64,000 bases of DNA from Oxyruncus cristatus. Taxonomy: Eukaryota; Chordata; Aves; Passeriformes; Cotingidae. Positions 1-13,065 of this stretch are shown here, in pieces; positions within the stretch are counted from its first letter, which is position 1, and every line of letters starts with the position of its first letter. Below the pieces are notes generated by a model. It was not told the DNA's origin. It did no database searches and worked only from the letters and a program-made list of their open reading frames with translations. Position numbers and translations under genes: made by a program. Where the stretch lies: assembly GCA_013399855.1 (NCBI GenBank), contig VXAY01005959.1:316965-380964 (forward strand). Direction: 5' to 3'.

Positions 1-27
1 GCTTACGGAAAAAAAAGATAAGTTCTA

Positions 28-33
<6 letters not shown>

Positions 34-60
<27 letters not shown>
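34..60 (+). repeat. Poly-A run (27 A)
   Basis: An uninterrupted run of 27 A directly follows a TTTTT stretch. It could be the tail of an old retrotransposed sequence lying to the left of the window, but nothing recognisable precedes it, so a simple repeat is the safer reading. Length is likely to vary between individuals and assemblies. Confidence 0.9.
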
Positions 61-61
<1 letters not shown>

Positions 62-2644
62 CTGTAGTATTTTGGAATATGCTCCACAGCTAGAGGAATT
101 GTACTTGGGGAGTTTGGCTTCTTGGATCTAAACACAGTACACAGACTTGAGGGCAGTTCCTACCACTGGGAAATTCTCTATTTTTTTCATTTAATCTCCT
201 ATTATTTCCCAAAGACCAGTGGATACCAGAGTGCTGCAGGACATCAATCAGGATGTGAAACATGGGAGCTGATGGATATCGCTTGTCTCAAAATGGAAGG
301 AGATGATTTAGAAACAACCAGTCTCAAGGCATCAAATACACTGAATATCAGACTTACTGTGGGAGGGCACAGTCTTGGCCCTGCCTCTCAAGAGCAGCCT
401 GCGGGCTAAGCCTGCTGAGCCTGAAGGCTTTAGGCTGCTCCTGGAGGTTTCCAGCACTGTAATTCTTGTTCCTGCAACAGTTTGACTTCCTTGTCCAACC
501 ATCTCTGAGGGCTTTCTTGGGATGAATTGCACTGTGGAGGGTTTTCTGCTGCAGAATAATATTTTGACTTGATTGATTGTGTACAAACAGTTGAAGGAAG
601 GCTTATAAAGACAGAGAAATTCTTTCAGTAAGTTTCATCCTGTTTTTATGCACTTGTCATATGCAGGTAGTTTGAAGAATCATAATGGAATTGTTAATTT
701 AGCAATTGATCATTAGGGTTTTATATGTAAGTGAGCAATACTGATATGGCAAATTTTGCTATTAGCTCCTTTAGCGTTAGTCCCGTGCAGGGAGAGGAAT
801 GAAAATCTTTGGGTTTAAGCATGATTTTCTAAACAAAGTCATGCATTTTTCCACCCAAGTGTGGTATTTTGGGCTTAAATTCCAAACTCATTAAAACAGA
901 CAACACGTTCCACTGAAGAGAGCAGTAGAATAACAGTTTATCTGTCAAAAAATCATGTGGGCACTTTGGAGATGAAGTGTAGGATATTTTTTGAGTGGTT
1001 AAAAAAGGAACTCATGGAAAATGTGAAGAGCTTGATCCACAGCAATGTACTGGAGCTACCTCAGAGGTGAATTAAAAAAAAAGGTGTATTTCATTTTGCT
1101 GATTCTTAACTCCATCTCATAAAATCTACTCATAAAAGCAAAATTTATTATGACATGCAAGATCAGACTGGATCATAAATGCTTTTCACCTCAATTCTGA
1201 TGACATCAGAGTTGGGTCCATTGCTTTCAGCCCACATCTGTGCTGCTAAATTAGAACAGGTCAGGGACTAACCCCTGACCCCATGACACTGACTGGCCCC
1301 AAACATAATTCTTAGGCCTAACAGATCTAGGAGCAGGTTTGTTTTGGCAGAAGTCAGTAGGAGCAGCTGAGAAGAGAGCCAGGGAATGAGGTGATGGTTG
1401 GGCGGTGGATGTGGACGGTCTTGGGCTGATGCTCAGTCCCATGGCTGGGCCACTTTTTATTTCGCAATATGGACATGGCCTGTAGAGTGAGAACATGAAT
1501 AAATACTTCTAAATAAAGTGCTGGAGATTGGGCTTTGATGTTTGATGTCACAGTCATCATTTTCAGCTGGAAGAGTGCCCAGGTTAGAAAGAAATGTCTG
1601 ATGCCTTTCTAAATTTGCAGTTTATTTGTATCAAGTACAATGTTAAAAAAACCCCATGAAAACTCTGAAAATAATTATAGGAGAACTTTGATAGATATTT
1701 TTCAGTTCACTTAAGATTGTCAGGACCTGTTTGTCTTAAGATGCCAGTGATTGCTTGGAATCAGCCTATATTTCTCTATACTGAAGTTTGCAAATCAGTT
1801 TTCATATGTTGTGACCTACAGACTTCAAGATGACATCTATGCTGATCACATTAAAAGCTGCTTTGTAAAAAACTGTAATGTGCCCTCAAGCACAGAAAAT
1901 AGTTGAAAACAGTTTAGATACTTGAGATTTTAAAAACTGTCACATTTCCTTTAAATTGTTTGTTTTACTTTTTCCCTGTGACTGTATAGGTCACGGATGG
2001 GGTGAGGAAAGCCCTTCCCTTTGGGGCTTTAATTGGCTCTTTCAGAGTGGGGGAATAGATATTAGCTAAGAAATTGTGGCATTATTTTAATAGCTGTAAT
2101 TAGGTCCTGTTTACTTGAGGACTAAAGAAAGCATAGCAGAAAAAAAAAGGAAGCCATATTTTATCTCTGGTTCTTACCTTACGTAGAAAAAGTTAATTAC
2201 TAAGAAGTTACAGGCAAAGCTTTGTATTTTCAGCCATACTGAGACTGCAAAACTTTAATTGGTGTCAGACTGTTTAGTGCCATGATTATATGATCAAAGA
2301 TGGAGTTGTCTTGCCAGGCTAAGCTTGACTGTTGTTTAGAAGGGAAAAAAAACCCTAGAATAAATAGTAGAACTAATGGAAGAACGGCACAAAAGAAGGG
2401 CAGGCAGCAGGAACCTGCAGGATATGTTTAGGCATTGCCGAGTGCTTTGCTGAAGCCATTTTGCACTCAGGGTGTTTCAGAGCAGTGCTGGCTGAGCCAG
2501 GCTTTGCTGGTACCTTCTGGACCTGAGCTCTATCCAGGTCCCCTCTGTTGCCCTCAGCACATACAGGAAATACTGTCTTCCTCTAAAAGAAATTACTGTC
2601 TTGGATTGCAGTGGATTGGCAGGATGTTTATATGGATGCAGGCT

Positions 2645-2925
2645 GATGCGACGTGTCTTAAAGGTACCATTGGAAAGAGAATTTTAGGAAAACCTGGACC
2701 GAACCAACCGACGTTCAGTAAATTGCGCTACCCCACGTAGCTCCTCCTGGCGGCGTTAGACAGCACTGCACCCCGGCGCGTGTGTGACAGGTTTGCTGAG
2801 AACTGGCATCGAGAAGAAAGCGTGTAGTAAACATCAAATTCATTCATTGTTAGTAAAATACGCGGTATTTATTTACCGTAAAGAGTTTCAGAACCAAAGG
2901 TACCCGAGCACCAGAATTTGAGCGT
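2645..2925. promoter_or_regulatory. CpG-retaining patch, possible regulatory element
   Basis: About 19 CpG dinucleotides fall in about 280 bases (for example GCGACG, GGCGGCG, CCCGGCGCG, TACGCGG), in otherwise CpG-poor intronic DNA. Overall GC content is moderate, so this is not a classical CpG island. CpG retention usually means low germline methylation, as at alternative promoters or enhancers. No TATA box, first exon or coding frame could be tied to it. The regulatory role is inference. Confidence 0.25.
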
Positions 2926-4795
2926 TAGGCTTTTCTTCTGCAACAGTATTCTCTCTCAGTATTTACATCTTGTCCCAAAAGGAAATTTTTCAATCAGGAA
3001 TTTCCACCAGAACCTGTCCAAGCCAATAAAATTCACTCTTATAGGCTGAGGAGTGATTATGTACTGGAAGGAAAATCCTATGGAGGAAAAACTGTATTGA
3101 AAAAATGCATTAACTAAGCAGTTTCATAAAGACTAATAACACAAATACTTCTGTGTCTTTCAAAGCTTGCAAAGCAGTTGGGTGGTATCTGCTTGGAGGT
3201 CAGAAATGAGGGTAAAGCATGAGGGAACATACCTGAGACACTGATAGAAGCACAGTGATGGGAGCACCTGCTGCCCTTGCTGTGTGACTGTGTTTCTGAG
3301 CAGCCTTGGGCAGCCTCTGCTCCTGCCTCTCCTCTGATATCAGTACTGGGAAGAGCTGGATGAAAATCAGCTCGGGTGGGACCTCTGTGGTTGCCGCAGT
3401 CAGCCCCAGGCAGTGCGTGAGAGGAATCAAAAATAGGGTCTGTGTTTTGTAACATAACCTCTCTCACTTTACTGTGAGGCAAGTGTAAGAAAGTAGGGAA
3501 GAGGTGGTGATGGGTTGAGGTACTGGAGACACTGGGGAAGGAGAAAGACAAGAAGTGTTAACAAATTGCAGGAGGTAAAAGGATGCCAGGAAAGGGTCTG
3601 CAGAAGGTCAGCGATGCAGTCTGAGTGTCATCAGAGTAGGTGGATTTTTGGCAGGAGAATTTTGTCCGGATCGGAAATTATGAATGAGCTGAGATGCAGA
3701 GAGGCCACAGAGGATATAGTAATAGTAATCAAAGTGGTGGATAACTATGGAGTGGGTGAACAAGTTAGTGTGAGGATTGGATGTTAAAGATATTTCTTAG
3801 AGATGCTGTAGAAGAAAAGGCATCCTGTGGGGAAGACAGTGGAAAAATAGTTTGGATTGTGTGAATAATCTCTGATGACAAAGCTGAATGATCATAAAGA
3901 TTGTCTGTCGTGGCAAAGATAAGACTGGAAAGGACATTAAGACCTCCCAAATTTCTCCTGCTTTCAGTGATGGCATCAGTCAGTCCTTTGCTTCCAGCAA
4001 AGCAAAGTGCTTTGCCTTTGGCCTTTGTTGGTTGCTATGAATCATCATGTCAGTCTCCAGGAGTGGTGGGTGGGTGTTAGAAACCTTCCTGGATTGAGAG
4101 CATCTCCTCTGGGTCAGTTCCAGTGCAAAGAGAGATTAGTTACCTGTGCATGAACTGAACATCCTGCGCATTTTCTGTGGATAATCCATGTCTGTCAGTC
4201 AGAAAACTTTATGAGTGTGCTTGAGGGAAAAAAAAAACAACCAACAAAAAACCCCAAAAACATTTAGGACTTTTCACAGTTGTAGCTAGGTTTTTGGTCA
4301 CTGGTGATGTGGTTTGAACAGAAGTGGGATTAGATTACATACGTATGAAATACAGTGTTATTGCCACACAGCTGTGTTGGTTTATAGGTTTGGGGTGTGT
4401 TGGACTGTGGCAGTGACACTGGGGGCTTCAGTCAGTGGTGCACACCTGATCCCCTACTGCTACTGAAGGCTCCATAAAAAGGGTGAGATGTCCACTGGGG
4501 CTGACAGATGTGACACAGGACAGCATGAGACTTGCATCCTCAGCTGCAGCCGAAATCTGAACAAGGTCACACAAAATGGCACTGGACCACAGTCTGGATC
4601 AGACCCTACATGTCCTACAACTCAGGAGCTTCTCCACTGAAGCCAGTGACGGCACTGGTGTGAAGGGAACAAGATGCTCAAAGAGACTTGGTCAAAGGCA
4701 ATTACACTGTCTTGCAGTTGTGTCTTCCATGTTATTTCTCATTTTAAGGTGGACATAATTGGGCAATACAGATGTGAGTTATCAGTGCCACCAGA

Positions 4796-4820
4796 AGAGA
4801 GAGAGAGAGAGGGAGAGAGA
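4796..4820 (+). repeat. (GA)n microsatellite
   Basis: A short GA dinucleotide repeat with one extra G in the middle (GAGAGGGAGA), in intron 2. No other feature overlaps it. Confidence 0.85.
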
Positions 4821-7800
4821 TATCACTTGTTGTCATGACAACAAAAGATGATGAGGTGTTTACTTGAAACTGAGTTCTGCACAAGGATTCACATCAAGCC
4901 GCATCTGAAGATCCGTGTTTGAAGAACTGTTCTTCACACAGTTGATTCCTCCTTTAAAATATTGGCTGTATCTGTGCAGTTTTACCCCAGGATATGTGGA
5001 AGACGGCTCTCTGAAAGCTTAACCCGGGACAGAGCACAGGCTTTTATTTCCAAAAGGCACTCTTTAGTTCAGGAATCCTACCTAGACTACAAATAGCGGC
5101 GTATGGAAAAGCCAGCCAGTCAACTGTCTGCTGTTTATATAAAAGGAGTTTGTAGTGAAGAGACTTCCTTTTAAAATGAATCACACAGTAACTCACTTTT
5201 ATAATCCTTTAATATCTTTTTGGCTTCTAAAAGTATTTAAGTTTAAGAGCATGCTTTGTAGTATTAATTTTATCTCACTGAGGTTTCTTTTGTGTATAAA
5301 TCTGTGCTGGGGCAGAGGAGGTATTATTTATTAATTCCTTGGAAGTGCCTTTTATGCAATGTGTACTGAAAAAGAAGTGTGTATTTGATATTCAAATGGG
5401 GCAAACTACTACCCTTCTCTCTGAGTAAATACACTGTGTATAAAAAGAACTATGTAAGGGCTGCATACCATTAATTAACTGACTGCCCTCTTGTTGTACT
5501 TACCTTTTACTGTACTTTCAGCTGCTACTGTTCAGAAAGGTCTTCATTACCTTTCAGTTAAGCCTACGAAGAAGGTGCATTTGGTTGTGTTCGTTTAATA
5601 TAAAGAAAACATTAACACTGATACGTGAGCTGCAATAGTCAGCAATGTTATTGGAAATTCTTCAGTCATAACTTTCATTTTGAATCATGAGATAGATGAA
5701 ATACAATGATAATATTTGGCACACATTTGTTTTTGAATTATTTGTGTTTCTACAAGCGCCTGATTGTAGTTAAGGAATCTAGAGACAGTCAGAGAGGTGT
5801 AGGGAAGAAGTTATTAGAATACTTAAGTAGGACCTGCAGTTCTTACAAGACAGGAAAAATCTAGCTGAGTCATTTTTTACATATCTAATGCTGCTATTTG
5901 AAATCTGAATGTAAAATGAAAAAGTTTCAGTAAGGGCTTAATACATAGAAAGGCAAGGATTTTTCCTGAATTTTTTTTTTACAGCGCTTAGCTCAATTGT
6001 GTTATGATCTGAGAGTTGTGGTGTTATAATCCCAATTTAGAAAGCTGCAACTGATATCAGAGACAACTTGGCACTTTTTGAGGCAGGTCAGGATCCTGAA
6101 AAGTCAGATCTTTAGCCAGCCCTCTACATTTTATCTCTGAGCTTGTCTCCTAAATATTTCAGTAGTCCCTTATTCAAAACAAGAATGTGTGACTTGTTAC
6201 TTTGAGTCATGCAGCATGGGAAATACTGTTTAGTTACTTAATTCAAGTAGAAATAGTGCATCAAAGACCAGTGTCAAAGGCTCCTTAGGTTAATGAGAGG
6301 GGCAATGTAGGTGATGGTCAGGAAAGAAAGTGGAATAAGATCAGAAAAGACAAGTGGCGTGGCTGGATTTATCAGACTTTTGTAAACATCAATGGCAAAA
6401 CACATATTAATCATCTGTTTTTCTTGCAAGCTTAAAAATTGTGAGCTTGTGCCAGTTTTCTGTGCTGCCCTTCTCTGGTGTCATACCTGATGAGTTACTG
6501 ATAACTCATTTCCTCTGTCAGTGAGACCAGCTGGCTGTGTTGGTAGTCTGCCACTTGTCTAGTGCTGATGCTCCCTCCTCCACTGACTCCGTATCTTAGC
6601 TCTGGTTGGGAAGTCTCACTGGAAATCAGCTGTGTGAGATGGAGGCCAGGCTCTGGCACCCCTGTCGAAGGAACGTTGGTTTATGGGGTGTGCAGGGAGC
6701 TCAGCATTGCTCGGTGTTTTCTTCTGGGTAGCCTGCAGTGCTGCTGATCTGAGTTGTTCTGGGAGCCACTGGATGATAACTGGATACTTGTACATCAATC
6801 AACATAACACTGAGGCTACCAGGGCGTGGGTTTTGCCTACAGCAATATAGGAGATGACAGCAAATAAAATACTGGGCTACTGCTGCACCAGATAGTGTCT
6901 CCTGCATATGCCCTTTGCTGTCCTGTGTCAGACAGGCTGACAACAGGACATTTAGTCCGTCCCATCTCCAGTTCTCCCCTGACTTCAGGGAGGATCAGCC
7001 AAGACTAGAATGAACCAGCCAAGAATGCACTGATGAAGTAGTGAAGGCAGTGTGGTGTGTTGTGGGCAGGATGTCAGGCTGAGGGGGTACCAGGGGGTGA
7101 GAAGACGGGCTGGGTCTGAGCAGACAGGCCACTGTTCCTTTGGCTGACAGATGCAAAGAGAATTTTACTCCTTTCCCTCGAATCCCAGGAAGCTGAGGGG
7201 TAGAACATGAGGCTCTGGGAAAATACTGTAATTATGGGTAATCTTGTTTGCCTCACTTCTTTAGAAGTCAAATTCAGCATATGAATTGACAAAGTCTTGC
7301 AACTCCGATCTCCTTTATTGAGGGGTTTCTATACTGTTTCCTGCTCTTGTTACTCTCTCTACAGGGATTCCCCTTCCTATTTTATTGCCTGTTCCATGAA
7401 CATGAAATTTGGAGAATAACCTCCCTATTGGCCAGCTGGTGCTAGGCCAGCCATCATTTTTCATAGCCCTCTGGAGCCCACCTTGGATCTTATTTGCTTG
7501 GAAGTAGCCCCATTGATTGTAAATCTGTTATATGGCAGAGATTCTGGAGTAGGGAGCACCTGTGTCGTTTCTGGTGATAGTAAGCTTGCAAAGCAGAGCA
7601 AGGTGGAAAAACCTATCTAATATATCAATGTGTGATTTCTGATACATTATCTGTACAAGAGACAAAGATGTGTACAAGCCAACTGAGAAAATGACAGCTG
7701 TGCTCTTGGAGAGTAAGCAAAAGAGGCTTGTTGTTTTGCTTTCTCAGCCAGGAGTAGCTGCAAAGATATGCCTGCAGTTTTTATGCATTGGTTTCCATTA

Positions 7801-8044
7801 TGTGTAAGAAAGAGTTGAACAGGTCAAGTACTGGAGTGATGACACCTGCACACACATTGTAGTTAATGCTGCTCACATGAATTTTTTTCATTTTCCTTCA
7901 GCAGTACACATGTGTAAACTGGCAGTCATCCAAAGGTAGAAGTGAAAGGCTTGCTGATAGTCATAAAAGAAGAGTGAATTGAGTATATGCAGCAAGTGAG
8001 CTACGTGGGTAGGAGATGTTTTATTGCCTCTGTTTTCCCTGCAG

Positions 8045-8215
8045 GAGGAATGCAAACAGATACTGGCTCGGCAGAAATCCAGTTCCCAGTCTGACTCTCA
8101 CGACGATGAGGTTTCCCCTCCTCCTCCCAACCCAGTGGTCAAAGCCCGGCGCAGGAGAGGGGGGGTCAGTGCAGAAGTGTACACTGAGGAAGATGCTGTT
8201 TCTTACGTCAGAAAG
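8045..8215 (+). CDS. PRKAR1B: PRKAR1B exon 3: linker and pseudosubstrate inhibitor site
   Basis: This exon has 171 nt, 57 codons, phase 0 at both ends, acceptor TGCAG and donor GTAATG. It encodes about residues 60-116 of the PKA RI-beta subunit, from [11 protein letters not shown] to [12 protein letters not shown]. The central part [17 protein letters not shown] is the flexible linker. It is followed by [12 protein letters not shown], the pseudosubstrate: the Arg pair fits the catalytic subunit's substrate groove, and Gly stands where a substrate would have Ser/Thr, so this R subunit inhibits without being phosphorylated. RRGGV rather than RRGAI marks it as beta. The Ser-Pro and acidic Ser positions correspond to phosphorylated sites known in RI-alpha (family knowledge). 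The codons for RRGGG create a run of seven G. Because the length is a multiple of three, skipping it would keep frame but delete the inhibitor site. Confidence 0.97.
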
Positions 8216-8579
8216 GTAATGTGTTACCATCTCTCTGATTCTGAGAGGTACAGGACAATTCAGTGGCTCAGATTTTGCTCGTCATTTGGACTCACGGGTC
8301 AGCCTGTAGGATGGTGTTCTCAATCCAGCATGGGCATGGCTTGACCATCTTCACACTCAAGTTCTTTTGCTGCATCCTTGACTAAGTGCTTTCACCATCA
8401 ATGGGGCATCAGCATTCTCTGTTGCTTCCTTTTTGAGATGTGCTGCTCATCTGTTTCTCCATCTAACAGGGTCAGTATTTTTCAGTTGTTTTCTTGATAA
8501 TCACTGACTTCAGCATCTTCTGAGTATGGTCAGAACCTCACACTTTTGGAGAGCAGCTTTTTTATTGCTGCATTTCGTG

Positions 8580-8614
8580 CCCCCCCCCCCCCCCCCGCAG
8601 CAAAAAAAAAAAAA
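8580..8614 (+). repeat. Poly-C (17) followed by poly-A (13)
   Basis: Seventeen consecutive C (8580-8596) are followed by GCAGC and thirteen A (8602-8614). On the RNA-like strand this is an i-motif type C tract; the opposite strand is a long G run able to form quadruplexes. Such runs are prone to length error in sequencing and to length polymorphism. Confidence 0.95.
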
Positions 8615-9802
8615 GGCAATTTTGCCTCAAGTTTTCTTCTAACCTAAGTCATTTAGGTTTCCTCAGTGTGGTTCTCCATGTTGATTGGCTACCACCTAAC
8701 CAGATTTTGGAGATCTGTTGACCATACTTGGGCAATAATATGTGACCGTTGTCTTTGAAGGAATGCCAATCCCAAATGAGGTAATTTCTTCACTAGGAGC
8801 TCTAATTTGGGCTTCTATTTTTTTAACTGCCTTTTTCACAAAAGTATCTAGCTATGATGTAGCTTTGATATCTCTTAATAACTCTGCAAAATAGTTTGAA
8901 GCTGGCTAAAGCTTTCAAAGATTATTAAAAGAGAGATGTTACAATAGCGTATGTCATGTTTGTTTAGAGAACCAGGCTCAAAATATATTTCATAAGGTTG
9001 ACAGATGCTACTAATGTGCTTTTGTGCACGCCTGGAGTAGCTTTAACTGGAAGAGCTTTTTCTTTGTGGGAATACATTTTGTCAGTCACTGTTTCTTGGC
9101 AGAATACTTTTTGCCTTTGCAGTCAGATGTGCTTTTGTCATTCGCTTATGATACAAGTTCACTGGCTGCTCTGGGCACTTCTGTCCCAAGAAACAAAAAA
9201 TTAGGGATGCCAGCCATCCTTAAAACAAGTATTTGTTTTAGGGAGGAGTATTCTTGTGGCAGTTAAATAATTCTTGCATGGATACAGTAAATTTTAACAG
9301 CACTGTGGTCAAGCTATTAGTGCCCTGCAGTGTTAAAAAGCTTGCATGATGCTTCAAAAACTGCTTTCAAACACTTCTTTCTGTGCAGTTCGCAATATCC
9401 CCCTAAAAAACTTCCATGAAGAGATCACATTTGTTTCAGCTTAGTATGGGTTCCATCTGACTCTTCTGAAAATCAAAGGAAATATTCCTCCCCACTCTCT
9501 GAGTAATTATTTTATGTTTATAATGGAACCTGAAGTTAACTTTGCTTTCTTCATTTTTCGATAGTGATGCCATTAAGTCCAGACAGTAGCAAGGGTAGGC
9601 AAGAACGAGAAGCAGCAGTACAACTCATATTCTGTGTGTTCTGTGATTAGAGTCATTATGATTATAATTTCCTAGGAACTGGCTGAGCTTAAATAATAAT
9701 AATTCAGGGGATGATTTGTTGTGAAGCTACAGATGCTGCAAGAAATATATAACTAGCATTGGAAGGGTTTGTGTCAGTGCTTTGTCTTCCGCCATAAGCA
9801 AA

Positions 9803-9826
9803 TGAATCCCATGGTGAATCCCATGG
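9803..9826 (+). repeat. Short direct duplication of GAATCCCATGG
   Basis: GAATCCCATGG occurs twice with a period of about 13 bases in intron 3, giving a 24-base tandem pair. Replication slippage is the likely origin, and no function is suggested. Confidence 0.75.
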
Positions 9827-11201
9827 ATGTGTTTTGACAGAGATTTCTAGAATACAGAAATAAAGGTAGACACTGAAAGGACAAATTATGAAATCTAAAA
9901 GGGTAAAAAGCAAGGCAAAGGTTGTGTTGGACTATTGGAAACAGATGGAATTTTAGATAGTAGTCAGGAAGAACCTCTGGCTTGAATTCAGGTGTTGGAT
10001 AGAAACACATCTGGGTCATAAGCCAGTTTGAAGGTTCCCTTGAAGGGGTGAGCTATAGAATGAGTAGTGCTAGAGGCAGGGCAGTGAGTTATGTTGCTGG
10101 AGAGAAAAGCAAAAGGGATTTAACTCTGTGATTTGAGCAAGCACGTGGCGTGGCTCCATTCTGGGGAGCACCGAGGAAGATCCCTGCGGAGGGTTATTTC
10201 ATTGCTTCAGTCCTGAACTAGAGAAAGCAGTGTTTGTCAACACATCTGGCATAACATAATTAACAACTAACAGAACAGGAATATCGCTCTAAAGAGAGTT
10301 ATCAGCTTGAAGAGAAGATTCACTATTACTTGGAAGAGTGATGTAAGAAATGGTTGAGTGATTCTTCCCAGCACTGGGTTTTGGTCAGATGCCTGGTTAT
10401 ATCTCAAGAATCTCTCCCCTGTTTTCTGTGTCGCTGCCCAAACAGACCCCCAAAGCCTTGTGGCTTTCATTGCTGCAAGTTTACACTGAGAAAGGCTAGT
10501 CTGTGGTATTTCAGAACCAGCCAGAAAGGTTGGAGTTGAATGTCTCAGTGATTTGATTATCTACCCTTTTGGCTCATCAGCAGTAAGCTGAACAGCTCGT
10601 GTATTCTTTCTTAATAGAGCAAGAGTTCAGGACTGAAATTCAATCTAATGTTCATTTGATAGGGTAAAAACCAAGAACAATATACTGTCCAAATGCTTAT
10701 TTAACACTGAGGAGTTTAAACTTTTAGATAAATTAGATTACATATCACTCTGATACAACCGTGCAGTTTATACATATATACTTCTCTAGACTTAATTTGA
10801 GTAGTCTAATGACTGGAGCAGTCAATACAAATGATGCCTGAAGCCAGGGTTTAACTTCAGATCTTCACAGTGCAGTATTTCCCTGTGAAATAAATGTAGA
10901 TAATTCTTTGTGAGAACTGGTTCTACATCACTTTAACTTTCACCTAAAGAAATGTGGCTTATTCCCTAGTTTTAGAAGTAGGTTGCTTCTGATATTGGTT
11001 GTGGGGGAAGGGGGGAACCAATATGAAATATTTTTTCCTTAGTCCAAGAGATTTGAGAGGAGATTACACAGCTGCCAGTACCTGCTAATTATAGTATTTT
11101 TTAGATATCCTTCTCCCCACTCATCCCCGATCTTATATTTCTTTTCTGGGTGTCATTCTAAGAACATATAAATCCTTATCCTCACATTATCAAAACTGTA
11201 A

Positions 11202-11507
<306 letters not shown>

Positions 11508-11639
11508 TAAATTAAATTTTAACTCAGGAATTGAAACTACTCTCACTGATGCATTTGAGTCATACTAGGTGCACCCTCAGACGCATTTATGGTATTATGA
11601 GAGAGGGTAAAATCACTAAAAGCTAAAAAAAGTACAAGA

Positions 11640-13065
11640 ACAGGTGTTAGAATGTATTCAGACATATGCAAAATTTTCAAATCAGCTGTGCCTGATGAAC
11701 TTTGTTCTATATTACTTAAGGAATTGGCTAAGGCATTTTCAGAAGCATTTGCCATTACTTCTGAGGACTCGGGGAAGATAGGTCAAGTGCTGAAAGAGAG
11801 GGAAAGAAAAAGCATAATGTCTGTAAAGAGGTAAAAGAGAATTACAGGTAAATTATTTTGTTCTTTGAAAAACTGGGACAAACAAATTATATGTAAGCAC
11901 CTGAAGGAGACGAAGGAGTTCAGTTGCAGCCAATGTGACTTTTAAAAACTTGAAAATGTCTCTCTAGAACTGAGCAGCAAGTTGTGTAGCTGGGGGAGTC
12001 ACACTGGAGGCCAAACAGTGGCCTTACTTGACTTCTAGTAACGTTTTTGACATTAATGTGTATGATGGTTTCATAAAAAAAACAAGGGGAGCATTTCTTC
12101 AGTGAAACCACCATGAATTCCGTGCAAAACTGATTGGATTGCCATCCCAAGTAGCAGTTGTCACTAGTCCAACATTCTAATGGAAAGATATATCGAAGTG
12201 TGGGAGGGGTTGCTCTGCTTCTATCTTTGTAATGCTTTAGTGACCTTGGTGGAACAGACAACGAGTGTTGAGTTTTTAGGTGACATAAGGATGGAAAGGG
12301 CTGCTAAACATTTGGAGGCAAGAGTAGAATTCAGAATTATGCTGTCAGGATGAAGAAATGTTCTCGTAAAAGCAGGATGAATTGTCACTAAGTTAAGGGC
12401 AGAGAAGTATCCTTAGGTAGAACACCTTTATAACTATAAGACAGCTTTGCTGTTTTGGTAGTTCCTTGAAAAACTATGTGGAGATTATGGTGACTCATCC
12501 TCTGAATAATAGTCATTAATATCAAACTATTTTGAAAATATTAATGTTTTACTGGGGTAAATAAACAGAACATGCAAGACAAGTCCTGGTGTTGGAAAGA
12601 TTTCAGCTGTAACACAGTGTCCAGTTTGGGCATTGAACTTCAAGAATAAACAGTTGGAGGAAGTTCATGGAAGGGTGGTGGGAACAATCACAGACCTGGA
12701 TAACATCACTTCTGAAGGAAGAATGGGATTGGTTGCCCTGCAGAATAAAGGTTGGGGCAGAGAGATGCAATAATAGCTTATGATTGTGTGTGAATAATGG
12801 TACATGAGGAATAAACTGCTGTGTGGGCCAGAGGGTAAAGAATAACGGATTAAAAGTGCAGTAGGAGAGGTTCAAGTCAGATCCAAGAAGAGGTCTCTGA
12901 GTGCCTGGGTAGGTTGTGTAGCCTCCACCATTTGAGGCCATTAAGAACAGATTAGACTGTGGTCTGCCAGGAATGACATAAGCAGTGTCAGTCCTGCCTT
13001 GCAGCAGACAGTGATGTGGGGAGGTCCTTGCCAACCCCACTTTTCTGTGCTTCTGTGGTTAGAAA
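11640..13065 (+). mobile_element. Degraded CR1 LINE, sense orientation, 5'-truncated
   Basis: Two separated blocks read as CR1 in the same direction and order. At about 11670-11840 the frame PDELCSILLKELAKAFSEAF matches the start of the CR1 reverse-transcriptase region (family pattern PDEL..RVLKELA...SE.LAI). At about 12615-13065 the DNA resembles the end of the CR1 second ORF and the 3' UTR: GTGTCCAGTTTGGGCA, AGGTTGTGTAGCCTCC, CATTAAGAACAGATTAGAC, GTCCTGCC and GAGGTCCTTGCCAACCCCA, ending near TTCTGTGCTTCTGTGG where CR1 has its short 3' tail repeat. The middle (about 11860-12600) is only weakly similar and contains many stops and deletions. The divergence suggests an ancient insertion. The boundaries are approximate, and treating the blocks as one element is inference from order and strand. 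Confidence 0.78.

Larger units (their letters stand above)
1..8044 (+). other. PRKAR1B: Intron 2 of PRKAR1B (3' part)
   Basis: Non-coding sequence ending in a pyrimidine-rich tract and the acceptor CTGCAG at 8039-8044. I saw no exon carrying the start codon or the dimerisation/docking domain here. It holds a 27-base A run near the left edge, a GA repeat at 4796-4820 and a patch with unusually many CpGs at about 2645-2925. The open frames in it, including a 145-codon one on the - strand at 3114-3551, have no recognisable domain and are treated as chance. It contains no CR1 copy that I can recognise. Confidence 0.85.

Noticed and set aside
3114..3551. A 145-codon open frame on the - strand
   Set aside because: The translation is Ser/His-rich with no domain or splice context, and its high frame length comes from moderate GC content. 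It lies in a PRKAR1B intron.
1..8044. Search for the start-codon exon of PRKAR1B
   Set aside because: No segment encodes the dimerisation/docking domain, so it must lie upstream of the window.
12603..13040. A 145-codon open frame on the - strand
   Set aside because: It is the antisense of the 3' part of the degraded + strand CR1, so the open frame is incidental.
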